A DNA stretch of 64,000 nucleotides. It comes from Paralithodes platypus. Its lineage: Eukaryota > Arthropoda > Malacostraca > Decapoda > Lithodidae. This document shows, one piece after another, positions 1 through 10,634 of this stretch; the stretch's first letter is position 1, and each line of letters opens with the position of its first letter. A program made the position numbers and the translations under genes. Location: contig CM064495.1 of NCBI GenBank assembly GCA_032716605.1, forward strand, positions 48,964,810-49,028,809, in the 5' to 3' direction. A model generated the notes under the pieces. The model was not told the origin of the DNA. It searched no databases and was given only the letters and a program-made list of their open reading frames with translations.

Positions 1-367
1 GCCCACCTTGGTCACGTACACCAGGCGACGAAAACACTTCACTAACATGGTTTTTATACCCTAAATAAGAATAACACAATAATCCATCGATAACCCAACG
101 ATATAGCACTTCGTTTGGGTTATATTAGGGCGGTAATACCAGCCAGGCTGGGCAAAATGGAGGCCCCTTGGTTTAAAGGGCTGCACACACCCACCTACTA
201 GGCTGGCTGATGGGAAGAAACTGACTCTCTCTACCACCGCGGGGCCCTCACAGGGACGCTAGGGGGTTGCTAGATTTGTCCACATGTACATCTAACTTAT
301 CGGACTTACCAGCCAAAAAACCGGCTCAATTGCGTCATAAACTTATTTTCTAGCAATATAATAAGTC

Positions 368-436
368 CATATGACGCGATCGCGTCATATGAGTTTTTGG
401 TTCACTCTGCCATATGACTCGATCGCGTCATATATG
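368..436. repeat. 24-bp perfect palindrome and a near copy
   Basis: Positions 368-391 form a perfect 24-bp palindrome (half-site CATATGACGCGA, centre GCGATCGC). A second, imperfect version lies at 411-436. The spacing is 43 bp. Function unknown; they could be termini of a short foldback element or binding sites. Confidence 0.7.
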
Positions 437-565
437 TCTGGGAGAGTTAGTATGTTACATGTTATGTAGATGTTAATTTGTCAAGTAGCACTAAAACTGG
501 ACATTTATACTTGTGACATCTAGGTATATTTTGTCCAACCATTGACGATGGCAGTGTTGCCATAC

Positions 566-653
566 GTACGATAATTATCGTACATGTACGAGAAGTTTAC
601 CCTTGGTACGATGTACGATAGTGTTTCTCATTATCGTACATTTGTACGATAAT
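566..653. repeat. Paired TACGATAAT inverted repeats
   Basis: Positions 566-583 (GTACGATAATTATCGTAC) are a perfect 18-bp palindrome. Positions 630-653 hold an 11-bp inverted repeat (ATTATCGTACA) around a 2-bp centre. Both use the same TACGATAAT word. No gene is attached. Confidence 0.65.
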
Positions 654-1131
654 TTTACGATTTCAACACAAATACTATATTATATGAATTAAACCGAGAT
701 GCAACAGTAATTGGGAGAGAGTTCAGGGAATTATTGAACATCCAAATATATCTTAGATAATCACATTGTTTAATACATATATTAATTAATACAGGGAGTA
801 AGGAATTAATCCCAATTGGAAAGGGAAATATATAACACATCTGAGACAACCGAGGATTAGGAAGAATAGTTCATAATGATTTAGAACAATAGGCCTACTA
901 GATAAAATTTTTTAATTGTTTCTTAGGAAGAACTTATTCATTACTGCATTTTGTGTTACCACCACTGATAAGCCATTGGGCTTTTGGCAGAAAATGCCAG
1001 AAATTATCAGTGATATCCGAGACATGATTACATATACCGCATTTTCCTTTACCATCATTATCTCCGATAGACTGGAAATGGTGTCGTATTTCACACCCAA
1101 ATGCCATAAAAGGGTGTCCAATATCAAGCCA

Positions 1132-1365
1132 ACTCAACCCGGAGTGGGACCGCACTGCAATCAATGTGAAATGGGAGGAGACCCAATAGTGGAGGATGTA
1201 GAACACATAGTAGCGGAATGTATTATACAAGATATAATGAGGAGAGAGACAAGTTGGAGAGGTACATGAGGAATAGAGTTGGGGAGAGGGGGTGGGAGGA
1301 GATTAAGCAGAGAGAAGATAGAGGGGTAGGGGCGCTATTGGGGTTAACACAGGAGATGGAAACAC
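1132..1365 (+). pseudogene. Duplicated C-terminal fragment of a LINE
   Basis: This block is a second copy of the LINE C-terminus found at about 2316-2545. It translates to a Cys/His cluster (HCNQCEMGGDPIVEDVEHIV..C) of the zinc-knuckle type that ends many LINE ORFs. A small internal rearrangement near 1221 shifts the frame. It ends in short ACAAGACACAAAG repeats (1366-1398), after which the main LINE body begins. It is probably a separate 5'-truncated insertion lying head-to-tail with the body, or a duplicated end. Confidence 0.7.
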
Positions 1366-1405
1366 AAGACACAAAGACACAAGACACAAAACACAAGGAG
1401 GAGAG

Positions 1406-2594
1406 TTGCAGAGACTACTAGAGGAAGCAACGAGATTTGGGGAGGAACTTGAAGTAAGATTTAGTAAAGAAAAGAGCCAGGTGATGAAAATGAATGGAGA
1501 GCTTCAAGAGGACGAGGAATGGACACTGGAAGGAAACAGAATGAAGAAGACAAGGGAGTATAAATATCTGGGGGTAACGATCACGGAGAAAAGGTTTGAG
1601 AAGGCGAAAAGTGAAAAGGTGGGACAAATGCAACAATGGAATGGGAGACTATGGAGCACGACAAGGCTAAGAGCGAATAGCTATGAAATAGTGCGAGGGC
1701 TGTGGAAAGGATTAGGAGTACCTGCAATAATGTACGGCTTAGAGGCGGTAGAAACAACAGAGGCGGAAACGAAGAAATTAGAAACGGTACAGAATAAAAT
1801 CGGGAGGACAGGATAGGGGGCAAATAAATACGTAGCACAAGAAGCAATCCGAGGGGAGATGGGGTGGAGTACGTACGTTTGAGGAAAGGATTGGGAAAGC
1901 GAAAGGGAAGTACAAAGTGAGGCTAGAGGGGATGGAGGAAGATAGGTGGCCGGGGAAGGTATACAGATGGGCGAGCGAGCAAAGTAAATGGAACAGAGAG
2001 TGCAAAGAAAGATTGGGGAGGATAAATATAAAACAGGACCGGGTGGGAGGGGAATTTAGAAAACTAAATGAGAGAGAGGAATGGGTCATACTAGAAAATG
2101 GGAGGGGATGTGTCAGAGAGATAGAGAAAGGGATAAAGGAGGAGGGGAGAAGAAGATGGAGGGAGGGGGTAGAAAATAAAGCCACGCTGGCATATTATAG
2201 AGAGAAGGAAAAACCAGCTAGAGAACTATACTATGATGGAGGATGGGGATCGAAACTTCTATTTAAAGCAAGAACAGGATCGCTAGAAACGAATGAGAGA
2301 ACAAGGAGATGGAATGGAGTGGGACCGCACTGCAGTCAATGTGAAATGGGAGGAGACCCAATAATGGAGGATGTAGAACACATAGTAACCGAATGTACAA
2401 GATATAATGAGGAGAGAGACGAGTTGGAGAGGTACATGAGGAATAGAGTTGGGGAGAGGGGGTGGGAGGAGATTAAGCAGAGGGAAGATAGAGGGGTAGG
2501 GGCGCTATTGGGGTTAACACAGGAGATGGAAACACAAGACATGGAGATGGTGAAGAGGATGTTGGAGAAAATGTGGAGGAAGAGAAATGGGTGA
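1406..2594 (+). pseudogene. 5'-truncated LINE, reverse transcriptase C-terminal half
   Basis: Two reading frames (1406-1816 and 1917-2594) give the end of a non-LTR reverse transcriptase. The first has the post-catalytic 'EYKYLGVTI' element and the thumb-like 'PAIMYGLEA' stretch typical of LINEs. The second has a basic region and then the zinc-knuckle motif CSQC-x13-H-x4-C at about 2333-2395. The catalytic palm (motifs A to C) and the endonuclease are missing. A frame break lies at about 1817-1916, so it is dead. A G-rich run follows the last codon. Clade not assigned; it differs from LINE-A, CR1 and RTE elsewhere in the window. Confidence 0.8.
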
Positions 2595-3270
2595 TGGGGG
2601 GGGGGGGAGCGGAGGTGAGGGGGAGGGGGGAGGAAGTGAGGGGGCCCCCCCCCCCCCTCATGGGTGGGGGCGGCAGCCCCCACCCATAATACTAGGCTAG
2701 GCTAGGCTAATGTTAACCCCATAATACTAAGTTAGGTTATTTGGTTAGGTTAATGACAAAACTTGGCTCGGATTTCATGGATTTAGCGGGGGTATGGAGG
2801 CGGCAGCCCCCACCCATAATACTAGGTTAGGTTAGGTTAGGCTAATGTTAACCCCATAATAGCCTACTACTGGCTACTAGGTTAGGTTAGGTTATTTGGT
2901 TAGGTTAATGACAAAACTTGGCTCGGATTTCATGGACTTAGAGGGGGTGTGGGGGTGGAGCCGCCCCATAATACTAGGTTAGGTTAGGCTAGGCTAATGT
3001 TAACCACATTCTTACTGAGTTTTTCAACAGTGAAAAACAAGAAAACCCCAGCCAACTTTCAAAATGAGGTTAGGCTACTGTGATTTTGGACTCTGAAAAT
3101 TCGACGAACACCAGCCAAGTTTGGTCAACACTTTGGGTTTTCTTCAGCTGAAAAAGGGTGAAATCTGAGCCATTTTTTTTTCTTCCAATTTTGCCCTTTT
3201 TGGACTCTGAAAATTGGCCAAATTCGAGCCAACTTTTGCCAAAACTTGGCTCGGATTTCAAAATTTTGTG
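2595..3270. repeat. G-run plus TTAGG-rich tandem repeat
   Basis: A poly-G/poly-C tract (2597-2657) leads into units starting at 2671 and 2791, with a partial unit from about 2951. Each contains a GGCAGCCCCCACCCATAATA block, a run of TTAGG (up to about three and a half tandem copies) and 'TTGGTTAGGTTAATGACAAAACTTGGCTCGG'-type sequence, of which the last part recurs at about 3240. TTAGG is the usual arthropod telomere repeat, but these are short interstitial tracts within a longer unit, not a telomere array. Confidence 0.75.
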
Positions 3271-4183
3271 GTTTTTTCAATTTTATTTATTACATGTTTA
3301 GAGTTATTCCCACAATACCCCTATTTTTACCCCACCCAAAACCCCGCATTCCCAAACTCCCCTAGATTGTTGAGGTATCGGAATTACAATTAATATTACA
3401 AATGCTAATAAATTGGGCTTTCCTCACTGTCTAAATAGAAAATACACACTTACAAAGCATTAACATACACAAATAAAATAAATTAGCCTAAACTTAAAAT
3501 AGCAGGAGTAGTAGTTATGTAGAATTACCGGCTAATGTCCTTTCAAAGGGGTATAGGCTAGTAAACACTAGGATAGCCTATACCTGGAGCGCGTTCAGTC
3601 TACCCTATCAGGCAATCCTGTTTCTGTTTGAGCAATCCTGTTTATGATCGCGCAGACTGAACGACATTGATAGGCAAACATTGATTCTCGTCGCTGATTG
3701 GTCAGTGGCTATGAGCACGAAATTCAAATCTTGTTGGCGATGTCTGCGAAGGTTTTAGGCCTGTAACATATGCTTTTTCGGTCTATTAATTCCAATCAAT
3801 ATATTTTATTATTGGATATTATTATCCATCAATAGGCCTATATGGTTCTTTCCCTGTCGATGTAGCCAGGCTGAATTAAATAGTAGCCTATATATATTAT
3901 CTCTTCCTGGCGATGTAGCTTATGTATAGGCATACTTTCTTTTCCTGACGATCTATGTGTATAGGCCTATAGGCTATTTGCAAGCTTATATTTGTGGAAG
4001 GTTCATAAATATTATTTTTTAACCATTAGATTACCTTTGAAATTTTAACTATAGCGTGGATAGGCTACCTTACTAAACATAGCTTAACTGACCTATCATA
4101 CTTCGATGCAATTATGCCTCAGAAATTGTTTTTAAGAAATGTAAATAGAGTAATCGATCAATAATAGACAAGCGCCGAAAAAC

Positions 4184-4870
4184 CTGTACATCAAGTTAGG
4201 CTATAGAATATAGGCTATCATTCATTGGCATAGTAACAACTGTAACATTACCGATATATAACTACAATGAAATACAACCTGTACATCAGCTAGGCTACAA
4301 TATAGGCTATCAATTGGCATAGTAACAACTGTAACATTACCGATATATAAACTATACAATGAAATACAAACCTGTACATCAAGCTAGGCTATAACCCGTT
4401 ACAATATAGGCTATCATTCAATTGGCATAGTAACAACTGTAACATTACCGATATATAACTATAACAATGAAATACAAACCTGTACAGCAAGCTAGGCTAT
4501 AACCCGTTAAAATATAGGCTATCATTCAATTGGCATAGTAACAACTGTAACATTACCGATATATAACTATAACAATGAAATACAAACCTGTACAGCAAGC
4601 TAGGCTATAACCCGTTAAAATATAGGCTCTCATTCAATTGGCATAGTAACAACTGTAACATTACCGATATAACTATAACAATGAAATACAAACCTGTACA
4701 TCAAGCTAGGCTATAACCCGTTAAAATATAGGCTATCATTCAATTGGCACAGTAACAACTGTAACATTACCAATATATAACTATAACAATGAAATACAAA
4801 CCGCATAAAAAACAATAATCAATCAATAATATAGACAAACGCTCAAAAACCTGTACAGCAAGTTATAACC
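4184..4870. repeat. Tandem repeat, ~107-bp unit
   Basis: The block beginning CCTGTACATCAAGCTAGGC and running through 'ATTGGCATAGTAACAACTGTAACATTACC' recurs at about 4184, 4277, 4371, 4479, 4587, 4693 and, degenerate, 4850. Middle units are nearly identical. It lies inside the terminal-inverted-repeat element at 3586-5392. Confidence 0.85.
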
Positions 4871-4964
4871 CATTACAATACCGGTACATCATTGGCATAG
4901 TAACATTACCAATATATAACGATACAAATTAAATAATAACTGCAAAAAAAAAAAACATTAGCTC

Positions 4965-5046
4965 ATCGGGCCTCGAACCCTTGTGAGTAGGCTTACAGAT
5001 TTAAAAGCGAAGTCGTTACCAACTAGGCTACGCTTACCGCACTGAA
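4965..5046 (-). repeat. tRNA-like block (SINE head or tRNA pseudogene)
   Basis: Read on the minus strand it has an A-box-like 'TAGCCTAGTTGGTAACG' and a B-box-like 'GGGTTCGAGGCCC' at tRNA spacing. The stems do not pair well enough for a working tRNA. It most likely descends from a tRNA-derived SINE inside the 3586-5392 element. Confidence 0.45.
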
Positions 5047-5451
5047 GGCCTGACGAAGTATCTGTGAGACTTCCGCTCCAAGCTGCTTGTTTTATGTTAT
5101 ATATAGCAAAATGGTCACGATAACTATGATTTTTATAGGTGTGCCACCTTATAAAAGAGATTGCGACACATAAATAACATGGAGGGAAGCTAATTCAGCT
5201 TAATTATGATAATATAATGTAGAGGTGAGATTTAGGCCTACTGTTATGATAGCTTCGCTAGTCATCTCCAGGGAGTGTTAGCGTGATCGCCGTCTGATTG
5301 CAAACAATCACAAACGTGATTCGTCGAATCAGAGGCGATCACGTTCAGTAGAGCTATCCCGTTTGCGTGTTTGGGTAGACTGAACGCGCTCCTGGTCAGA
5401 GGTAACAAGAAGAAGAAGAAGAGTCCTGCAGTAGTCTCCTTGAATGCTACC

Positions 5452-6677
5452 AAACTATTTACTTATTACTTATTCTAGCTGATTTTACGTAATGGATTTG
5501 TATTTTGAATACGTAAAATGTGATTAAAACTAGTTACTTATTACTTATGCTTGCAGTTTTTACGTACCGGTAGTGGATTTGTATCTTAAACTAGGTCAGA
5601 AAATTATGTTTGTTCATTACTCTGCGAAGAAAAAAAATATTTTTAGTTTTTACGTACTGTATTGGAGTTGTAGGCCCTATCCTGAACCGGTAAAATCTAG
5701 CTGTTTTTACGTATTGGATCTGTATCATCTGTACTGTACTGCTGTTTGCGGATGATAGTTTTGATGAGTGATAATGAATGGGAATTGCAGGGTCTGGTAA
5801 ATGAGTTTGGAACAGTGTGCGAAAAACGGAATTTGAAGGTAATTGCGGGGAAGAGCAAGGTTATGGTCTTCGAAAGGGGTGAAGTCACAGAGTGTGAGGT
5901 GAAGCTGAACGGTCAGGCTATGGAGATCGTCAACTCTTTTAAGTATCTGGGCAGTGTGTTGAGTAAAGATGGGACTATGGATGAAGAAGTTCGGGAGAGG
6001 GTACAACAGGGGAAGAGGGTTGTAGGAATGCTAAAAGCAGTAACAAGAAATAGGGTGGTCAGTATGGAAGTGAAGAAGTCCTTGTATGACAGTGTGGTAA
6101 TCCCGACACTGACTTACGGAAGCGAAGCATGGACGTTGGTTGAGAGACTCAGACCAAGAGTGAGAGCAGTGGAAATGAATTACTTAAGGAGTGCGTGTGG
6201 AGTTATATGGAGGGATAGACAGACTAATGAGGAAGTAAGAAGGAGGTGTGGTGTGGAGGTAGATGTGCTGGAAAGTGTAAAAAGGAACAACTTGAGATGG
6301 TTCGGCCATATGGAACGTATGGAAAGCGAGAGAATGACTAAGAGGGTGTACGAGAGCGAGGTGGAGGGACAGAGAGGGAGAGGTAGACCGAATGAGAGGT
6401 GGAAGGATGGAGTGAGGAAGTACATGAACGAAGGCGGTGCTGGCTGGGGGGAGGGGCGTCGACTGACTGGGGACAGAGGTGCATGGGGGCGGTTCGTTCG
6501 TGGCCACCCCTTCGGGGATCACGGCGTCAGGCAATAGATAGATAGATAGATCTGTATCATGAATACGTAAAATGTAACTAAAACTAGTTACTTATTACTT
6601 ATTCTAGCTGTTTTTATTTATTGGATTTGTATCTTGAATACGTAAAATGTAACTAAAACTATTTACTTATTACTTAT
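5452..6677. repeat. Satellite with ACTTATTACTTAT units, split by an RTE insertion
   Basis: Short units with TTTTACGTATTGGATTTGTAT, 'GAATACGTAAAATGT' and 'ACTAGTTACTTATTACTTAT' occur about four times at 5452-5728 and about twice at 6549-6677. An RTE fragment separates the two blocks. LINE-A copy 1 inserted at the right-hand unit and duplicated ACTTATTACTTAT, so the satellite resumes briefly at 10622. Confidence 0.7.
5729..6548 (+). pseudogene. RTE-type LINE, 5'-truncated reverse transcriptase
   Basis: The fragment starts at the catalytic FADD motif (about 5740-5754), where a 2-nt loss shifts the frame, and then runs as an open frame to the stop at 6537. Family marks are the 'FKYLGSVLSKDG' stretch, 'YGSEAWTL', the 'RWFGHMERM' motif and a 'GRGRPNERWKDGV' tail, all usual for the RTE clade C-terminus. 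It ends in (GATA)n. The 12-bp duplication GATCTGTATCAT flanks it (5717-5728 and 6549-6560), which proves an insertion into the satellite. Endonuclease and RT motifs A and B are missing, so it is dead on arrival. The last ~130 bp recur at 60992-61121. Confidence 0.9.
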
Positions 6678-9055
6678 GACTTTGGAGGGGGAGCAAAGGA
6701 GTGTGATGGGGCGGTGCGAGGAGGGTAGCGTGGGGTCTTTGTTGGGTTTGGGGAATGTGATGATGATACCATGCTTCCAAATGTCTGGTATTGTGTTGTG
6801 TGAATAGCTGTAGTTTGATATGTTAGTGAGTGTTTGTATGCCTTGTGGTCCCAGGTGTCTGAGGTGTATGTTGCTTATGTTGTCTAGGCCACAGGCGGGT
6901 GAGTGCTTGAGATTGTTGATGATATGCTTTGTCTGGTGATTGGTGAAGGGTGTATAGTCAGGGTCTGTGGGGAATTGTCTCTTACGTCGGATGACACGTC
7001 GGTCGTCTTTGTGAGGTTTTAGGTGGCTGACATGTGAGAAGTGATTGATGAGAGTGTTTGCTTGTTGTTTACATGAAGGAGTAGAGTCTGTTGTTGTGAT
7101 TGTGTTGTGTTGCTGTTGGAAAGTGTGATGCTGTTTAGTGTTTTGTAGAGTTTTTTGGGGTTTGTTTTGTGATCAAGTGTTTGTAGGAAGTTATTCCAAT
7201 TTAGTTTTTGTTGTTCTTGTATTTTGTTGTTAGTTTGGGTGTTGAGTGCTTGAATTTGTTGTGTGATGTCTTGTGTGTGGGGTGCTGGGGAGTGTTTCAG
7301 TGTGTCGCGTTGTCTGATGAGGTTTTGAATTTCTGGTGTGAAGTTGGGGTTGTGTCTTTTTCTGTTACCTCTTGGAATGTGTTTCTTGTCAGCGTTTTGG
7401 ATAGTTTATTGAGTATGTGTACAGCATTGTTGATGTTAGTGATGGGTGTACTGTTTAGAGTTGTGAAGTGTTGTTCTGTCTCATTTGTAAATGCTTCCCA
7501 GTTAGCTCTTTTATAATTGGTGTATGTGTGATTGTGGCTAGCTGGGTGAGTCTGGTTTTTGGTAGTGATAATGATCGGGAGGTGGTCAGAGCCTAAGGTT
7601 CTGACCACCCTCCAGGATGTTGTGGGGGCGAGTTCTGGGGAGCAAAAGGTGATGTCTGGAGATGATGGGTTATAGAGGGCTTGGTGAGGAATATGGGTAT
7701 GTTGATGGATGTCGTTAAGGATGATGAGGTTATCTGTTTGGTTTTGTAGTACCAGCCCTCTGTCTGTGTCGGGGTTGTCGACAAACCAGGCCGACGTCTT
7801 GGCGTTGAAGTCACCACCCAGGATGATGTGTGGGGTGTTTGTGATGTGTTGTAAGTGTGGTCTGTATTCATTTGGTACTGTAGGGGATGTTTGGGGAGGG
7901 ATGTATGTGTTTATGATGGTTATGTTGGATTTGTTGCCAGTGCATATTTTAATTGATTGTATTTCTGTTGTGTTATCATTTGGGGGGAGGAGGGATTTGG
8001 TTTGTACACTGGTTACTATGTATGATATTTCATTGTGTACCAGGGTGATGAGTCCACCGCCCCCGCCGACAGCCCGGTCTTGTCTGATGGTGGTGAAATT
8101 ATGAAATGTGGGTGTTTTTTGTGATGTGCGGAGTTTTGTTTCTTGTAAGATGGCAATGTGTATGTTGTGTTGTTTGATGAAGTGTGAGAGTTCGTGTTTC
8201 TTTGTGTTAATGCCATCTATGTTCAATTGGAGAATGTTATGTGCACGATGTATGTTGGGTGCTGCTGCACGAGGATGGGGTGGGGGTGAGGGTGGGGGTT
8301 AGGGAGGGGCTGGAGGTTGGGATGGGTGAGGTGGGGGTGGGGATTGGGGAGCAGGAGATGGGGGTTGGAATGGATTAGGATGGGGTGTGGTGTGTTGAGT
8401 TGAGGATGTGGATAGTATGGGAAGGTTAGGTGGGTTAGGGAGGAGAGGTGGACGGGTTTTAGGGGGGGGAGTGGATGATATGGGAAGGCTAGGTGGGTTG
8501 GGGAGGAGAGGTGGACGGGTTTTAGGCGAGGGATTTGACTGGGAGAGGGAGGGGCATGAGGAACAGGTCCAGGTGTTCGTGTAGTGTTTCTTGGAGGCAA
8601 GTGTTGTACAGGTGAAGTGGGTCCAGTTCCTGCATGAATTGCAGAGAACTGAACCCTTAGTGTGGCGACTCGAAGTGATGGGTTTTGAGCAAGTTGGACA
8701 TATGTATGTGTACGTGGGTCCTTGGTTGCTCTCAATGTCTCCGGCTAGAAGAAGTCTTCGAGAAATTACAGCCGGAGAGTCATTTCTCGGTGTAGGAAAA
8801 ACTGTGTGATGTGTGTGTGTGGTGTGAGAGGTGTGGAAATTCCCGGCGCGACCGAAGCCACTCCAAGGACCCGTGCCCCCAGAGGGGGGGCAGGGGATAG
8901 TTGTGACGGTTTGGCTCCCGAAACTGCTCCCCGCGGCCGGCATCCAGTTGTCCTCCACTGGTCGATTGATCTTGTCTCCGTCTGTGGAGGGTCGGCAGCC
9001 ATCCGCGGTTGGCAGCTCCGGGAGGTGGTCCCACGGCGTAGACGCCGCCACATCA
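6678..9055 (-). pseudogene. LINE-A leader, 2A motif, zinc finger and endonuclease (inverted copy)
   Basis: Read leftwards from about 9053: an ATG within a few bases of the element 5' end, a ~100-residue leader, then GDIESNQGP at 8716-8742, a mutated 2A-like motif (NQGP in place of NPGP). Next come a CxxC-rich PHD-like finger (CPTC, CNSC, HFTC, CSSC), a long proline-rich linker with degenerate tandem repeats (about 8290-8530) and an AP-type endonuclease. The endonuclease has 'LQETKL', 'TYIPPQ', 'GGDFNAK' and 'GSDHLPI' at about 7560-8226, so the catalytic Asn/Asp/His motifs are present. Frame breaks near 8223-8299 and below 7297 make it non-functional. Confidence 0.85.
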
Positions 9056-10600
9056 GGCCTAGTATTACAACTAATTACACCCGACCTACCCCTAGATCCA
9101 ACACAACATGGCTTTAGGCCACTGCACTCCACAAACACTCTTCTCACAGACCTTACACAAAGAGCTTTTGATGGCATCAACTCAGCTAGACCACCACACA
9201 GATCACTATTAGCCACACTCGACATTAGTAAAGCCTTCGATGCCATCCCACGCCACAACCTAACAAACAAAATCTACAACACAAACATGCACAACAACAC
9301 AAAAAGGTGGCTGGCCAACTTCCTAGCAGGCAGATGTGCACACGTATCTTTTGCCGGTCAGTCATCTAAAATCAGAAACTTTCCAAACGGAGTCCCACAA
9401 GGATCCGTCCTATCGCCCGCACTCTTCAATCTGTACATGCACGATATAACTACACCCAATACTCCCCAAATAAACTTAGCCTCCTATGCAGATGACATAA
9501 CACTCACATGCACACACCATGACCCAAGAAGAGCAACAGATCTCCTTCAACCCTATCTCAACACACTACATGGCTGGTGCACTACAAACAGACTTAATCT
9601 AGCCCCAGCCAAATCCACCGCAACCCTGCTCACAAGCTGGACAGGTGAACACGAATACATCCCTCAACTCACCATAAACAACACACCCCTAACACATACA
9701 CACACACCCAAAATCCTAGGAGTAACTTATGATACTCATATGACATTCAAACAGCACACCACAAACATTAAAAAGAAACTGACACCCAGACTTAACGCCC
9801 TCAGGTCACTTGCTCACACAAAATTTGGACACAACAAAGAAACTACCACCACAGTATATAAACAATACATAAGATCAGTAATGGAATACGCAAGCCCAGC
9901 CTGGGCTTCTAACCTAGCTGAAACACATCATAAGACCTTACAGACTATTCAAAACAAAGCCCTGAAGATCATTACAGGCTGCACAGCTACTACACCCACA
10001 GATCATCTACATCAAGAAACAAAAATCCTCAAAGTCAAAGACCATCTGGACATGAGAGGCACTCAATTCCTGGCAGCAGCCTCCACGAACCAAGACCACC
10101 CACTAAACTACATGGCAACACACCCACAGACACCAAGAAATATCAAAACAACACCCAGCACACGGTATCACACACAATTATTGTCCTCTCTCCCTCCCTG
10201 CCCACCCCGAACCAACTTCCAGAAGCACATCCATACTCATATCTCTCGCCAATCCATCCACTCACTCACAGACAACACGCAGCTGCATGCACGACCTCCC
10301 GAAATCCATCCTTCCGAATCCTCCCTCCCTCGCGAGGACAGAGTCCACCTGGCCAGGCTGAGATGCGGACACCATCCAGCTCTCCTGAGCTATCAGAAGA
10401 GACTGGATGACTCCGTTGTCGACGCCTGCCCGGGATGTAACACAGCACCCCATACCATTAAACACATCATAGAAGACTGCATTTCACACAACCACTTACG
10501 CCAACAACACAACCTACACTCAATGAGAGCTCTGTGGGAAAGCCCGATCGTGGCCATGGCCTTCCTCAGGGACTCGGGGCTGTTCGGCCAGGCAGCTTAG
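9056..10600 (+). CDS. LINE-A reverse transcriptase, C-terminal half (copy 1)
   Basis: The open frame actually begins at 8831, but its first ~75 residues are antisense LINE-A 5' sequence and are an artefact of the inversion. From 9056 it reads as a non-LTR RT: 'LATLDISKAFDAIP' (motif A), 'NGVPQGSVLSPALF' (motif B), 'ASYADDITL' (motif C, catalytic Asp pair), 'PKILGVTYD', a thumb with 'RSVMEYASPAWASN', and a terminal zinc knuckle CPGC-x8-H-x4-C at about 10425-10480. The stop at 10598-10600 is followed by GGAACAACAACAAC. No RNase H is seen. Lacking the RT N-terminus and endonuclease in frame, it cannot retrotranspose alone. Confidence 0.85.
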   Translation, partial: GLVLQLITPDLPLDPTQHGFRPLHSTNTLLTDLTQRAFDGINSARPPHRSLLATLDISKAFDAIPRHNLTNKIYNTNMHNNTKRWLANFLAGRCAHVSFAGQSSKIRNFPNGVPQGSVLSPALFNLYMHDITTPNTPQINLASYADDITLTCTHHDPRRATDLLQPYLNTLHGWCTTNRLNLAPAKSTATLLTSWTGEHEYIPQLTINNTPLTHTHTPKILGVTYDTHMTFKQHTTNIKKKLTPRLNALRSLAHTKFGHNKETTTTVYKQYIRSVMEYASPAWASNLAETHHKTLQTIQNKALKIITGCTATTPTDHLHQETKILKVKDHLDMRGTQFLAAASTNQDHPLNYMATHPQTPRNIKTTPSTRYHTQLLSSLPPCPPRTNFQKHIHTHISRQSIHSLTDNTQLHARPPEIHPSESSLPREDRVHLARLRCGHHPALLSYQKRLDDSVVDACPGCNTAPHTIKHIIEDCISHNHLRQQHNLHSMRALWESPIVAMAFLRDSGLFGQAA

Positions 10601-10634
10601 GGAACAACAACAACAACAACAACTTATTACTTAT

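Larger units (their letters stand above)
1..911. other. Intergenic, no gene recognised
   Basis: No convincing coding sequence on either strand. The stretch is AT-rich with scattered short palindromes, listed separately. The minus-strand reading at about 934-1110 contains a CxxC that faintly recalls a BED-type finger, but it is too degraded to call. Confidence 0.5.
3586..5392. mobile_element. Unclassified DNA element with 20-bp terminal inverted repeats
   Basis: Positions 3586-3605 (GGAGCGCGTTCAGTCTACCC) are the exact reverse complement of 5373-5392. Sub-terminal sequence on both sides repeats GATCGCG and ACTGAACG words. The flanks (CCT on the left, TGG on the right) show no clear target duplication, so the superfamily stays open. 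The 1.8-kb interior has no ORF of note. It holds a ~107-bp tandem satellite and a tRNA-like block, so it would be non-autonomous. Confidence 0.65.
6678..10621. mobile_element. LINE-A copy 1 with inverted 5' half
   Basis: The element is bounded by the 13-bp duplication ACTTATTACTTAT (6665-6677 and 10622-10634). The left part (6678 to about 9055) is LINE-A sequence in minus orientation, from just before RT back to within a few bases of the element's 5' end. The right part (about 9056-10621) is plus-strand RT to the (CAA)n tail. Comparison with the uninverted copy at 22412-28669 shows the inverted part stops at the sequence next to where the plus part begins (about 10-12 bp lost). A single duplication around both parts means one insertion event, as in twin priming of LINE-1. 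Confidence 0.9.

Noticed and set aside
4200..4870. CRISPR array
   Set aside because: Repeats are ~107 bp head-to-tail without unique spacers, in a eukaryotic context; an ordinary satellite.
3586..5392. Assignment of the 20-bp inverted-repeat element to the P or Kolobok superfamily
   Set aside because: No target duplication or transposase supports either; the terminal sequence differs from the P element at 36516.
8272..8480. GGGTGGGG-rich tract as a possible G-quadruplex regulatory site
   Set aside because: It is the reverse complement of the proline-rich linker coding repeats of LINE-A, and the repeat pattern follows codons.
8831..9055. N-terminal ~75 codons of the long plus-strand ORF that ends at 10600
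   Set aside because: They are antisense LINE-A 5' sequence joined to RT by the inversion, not part of a natural protein.
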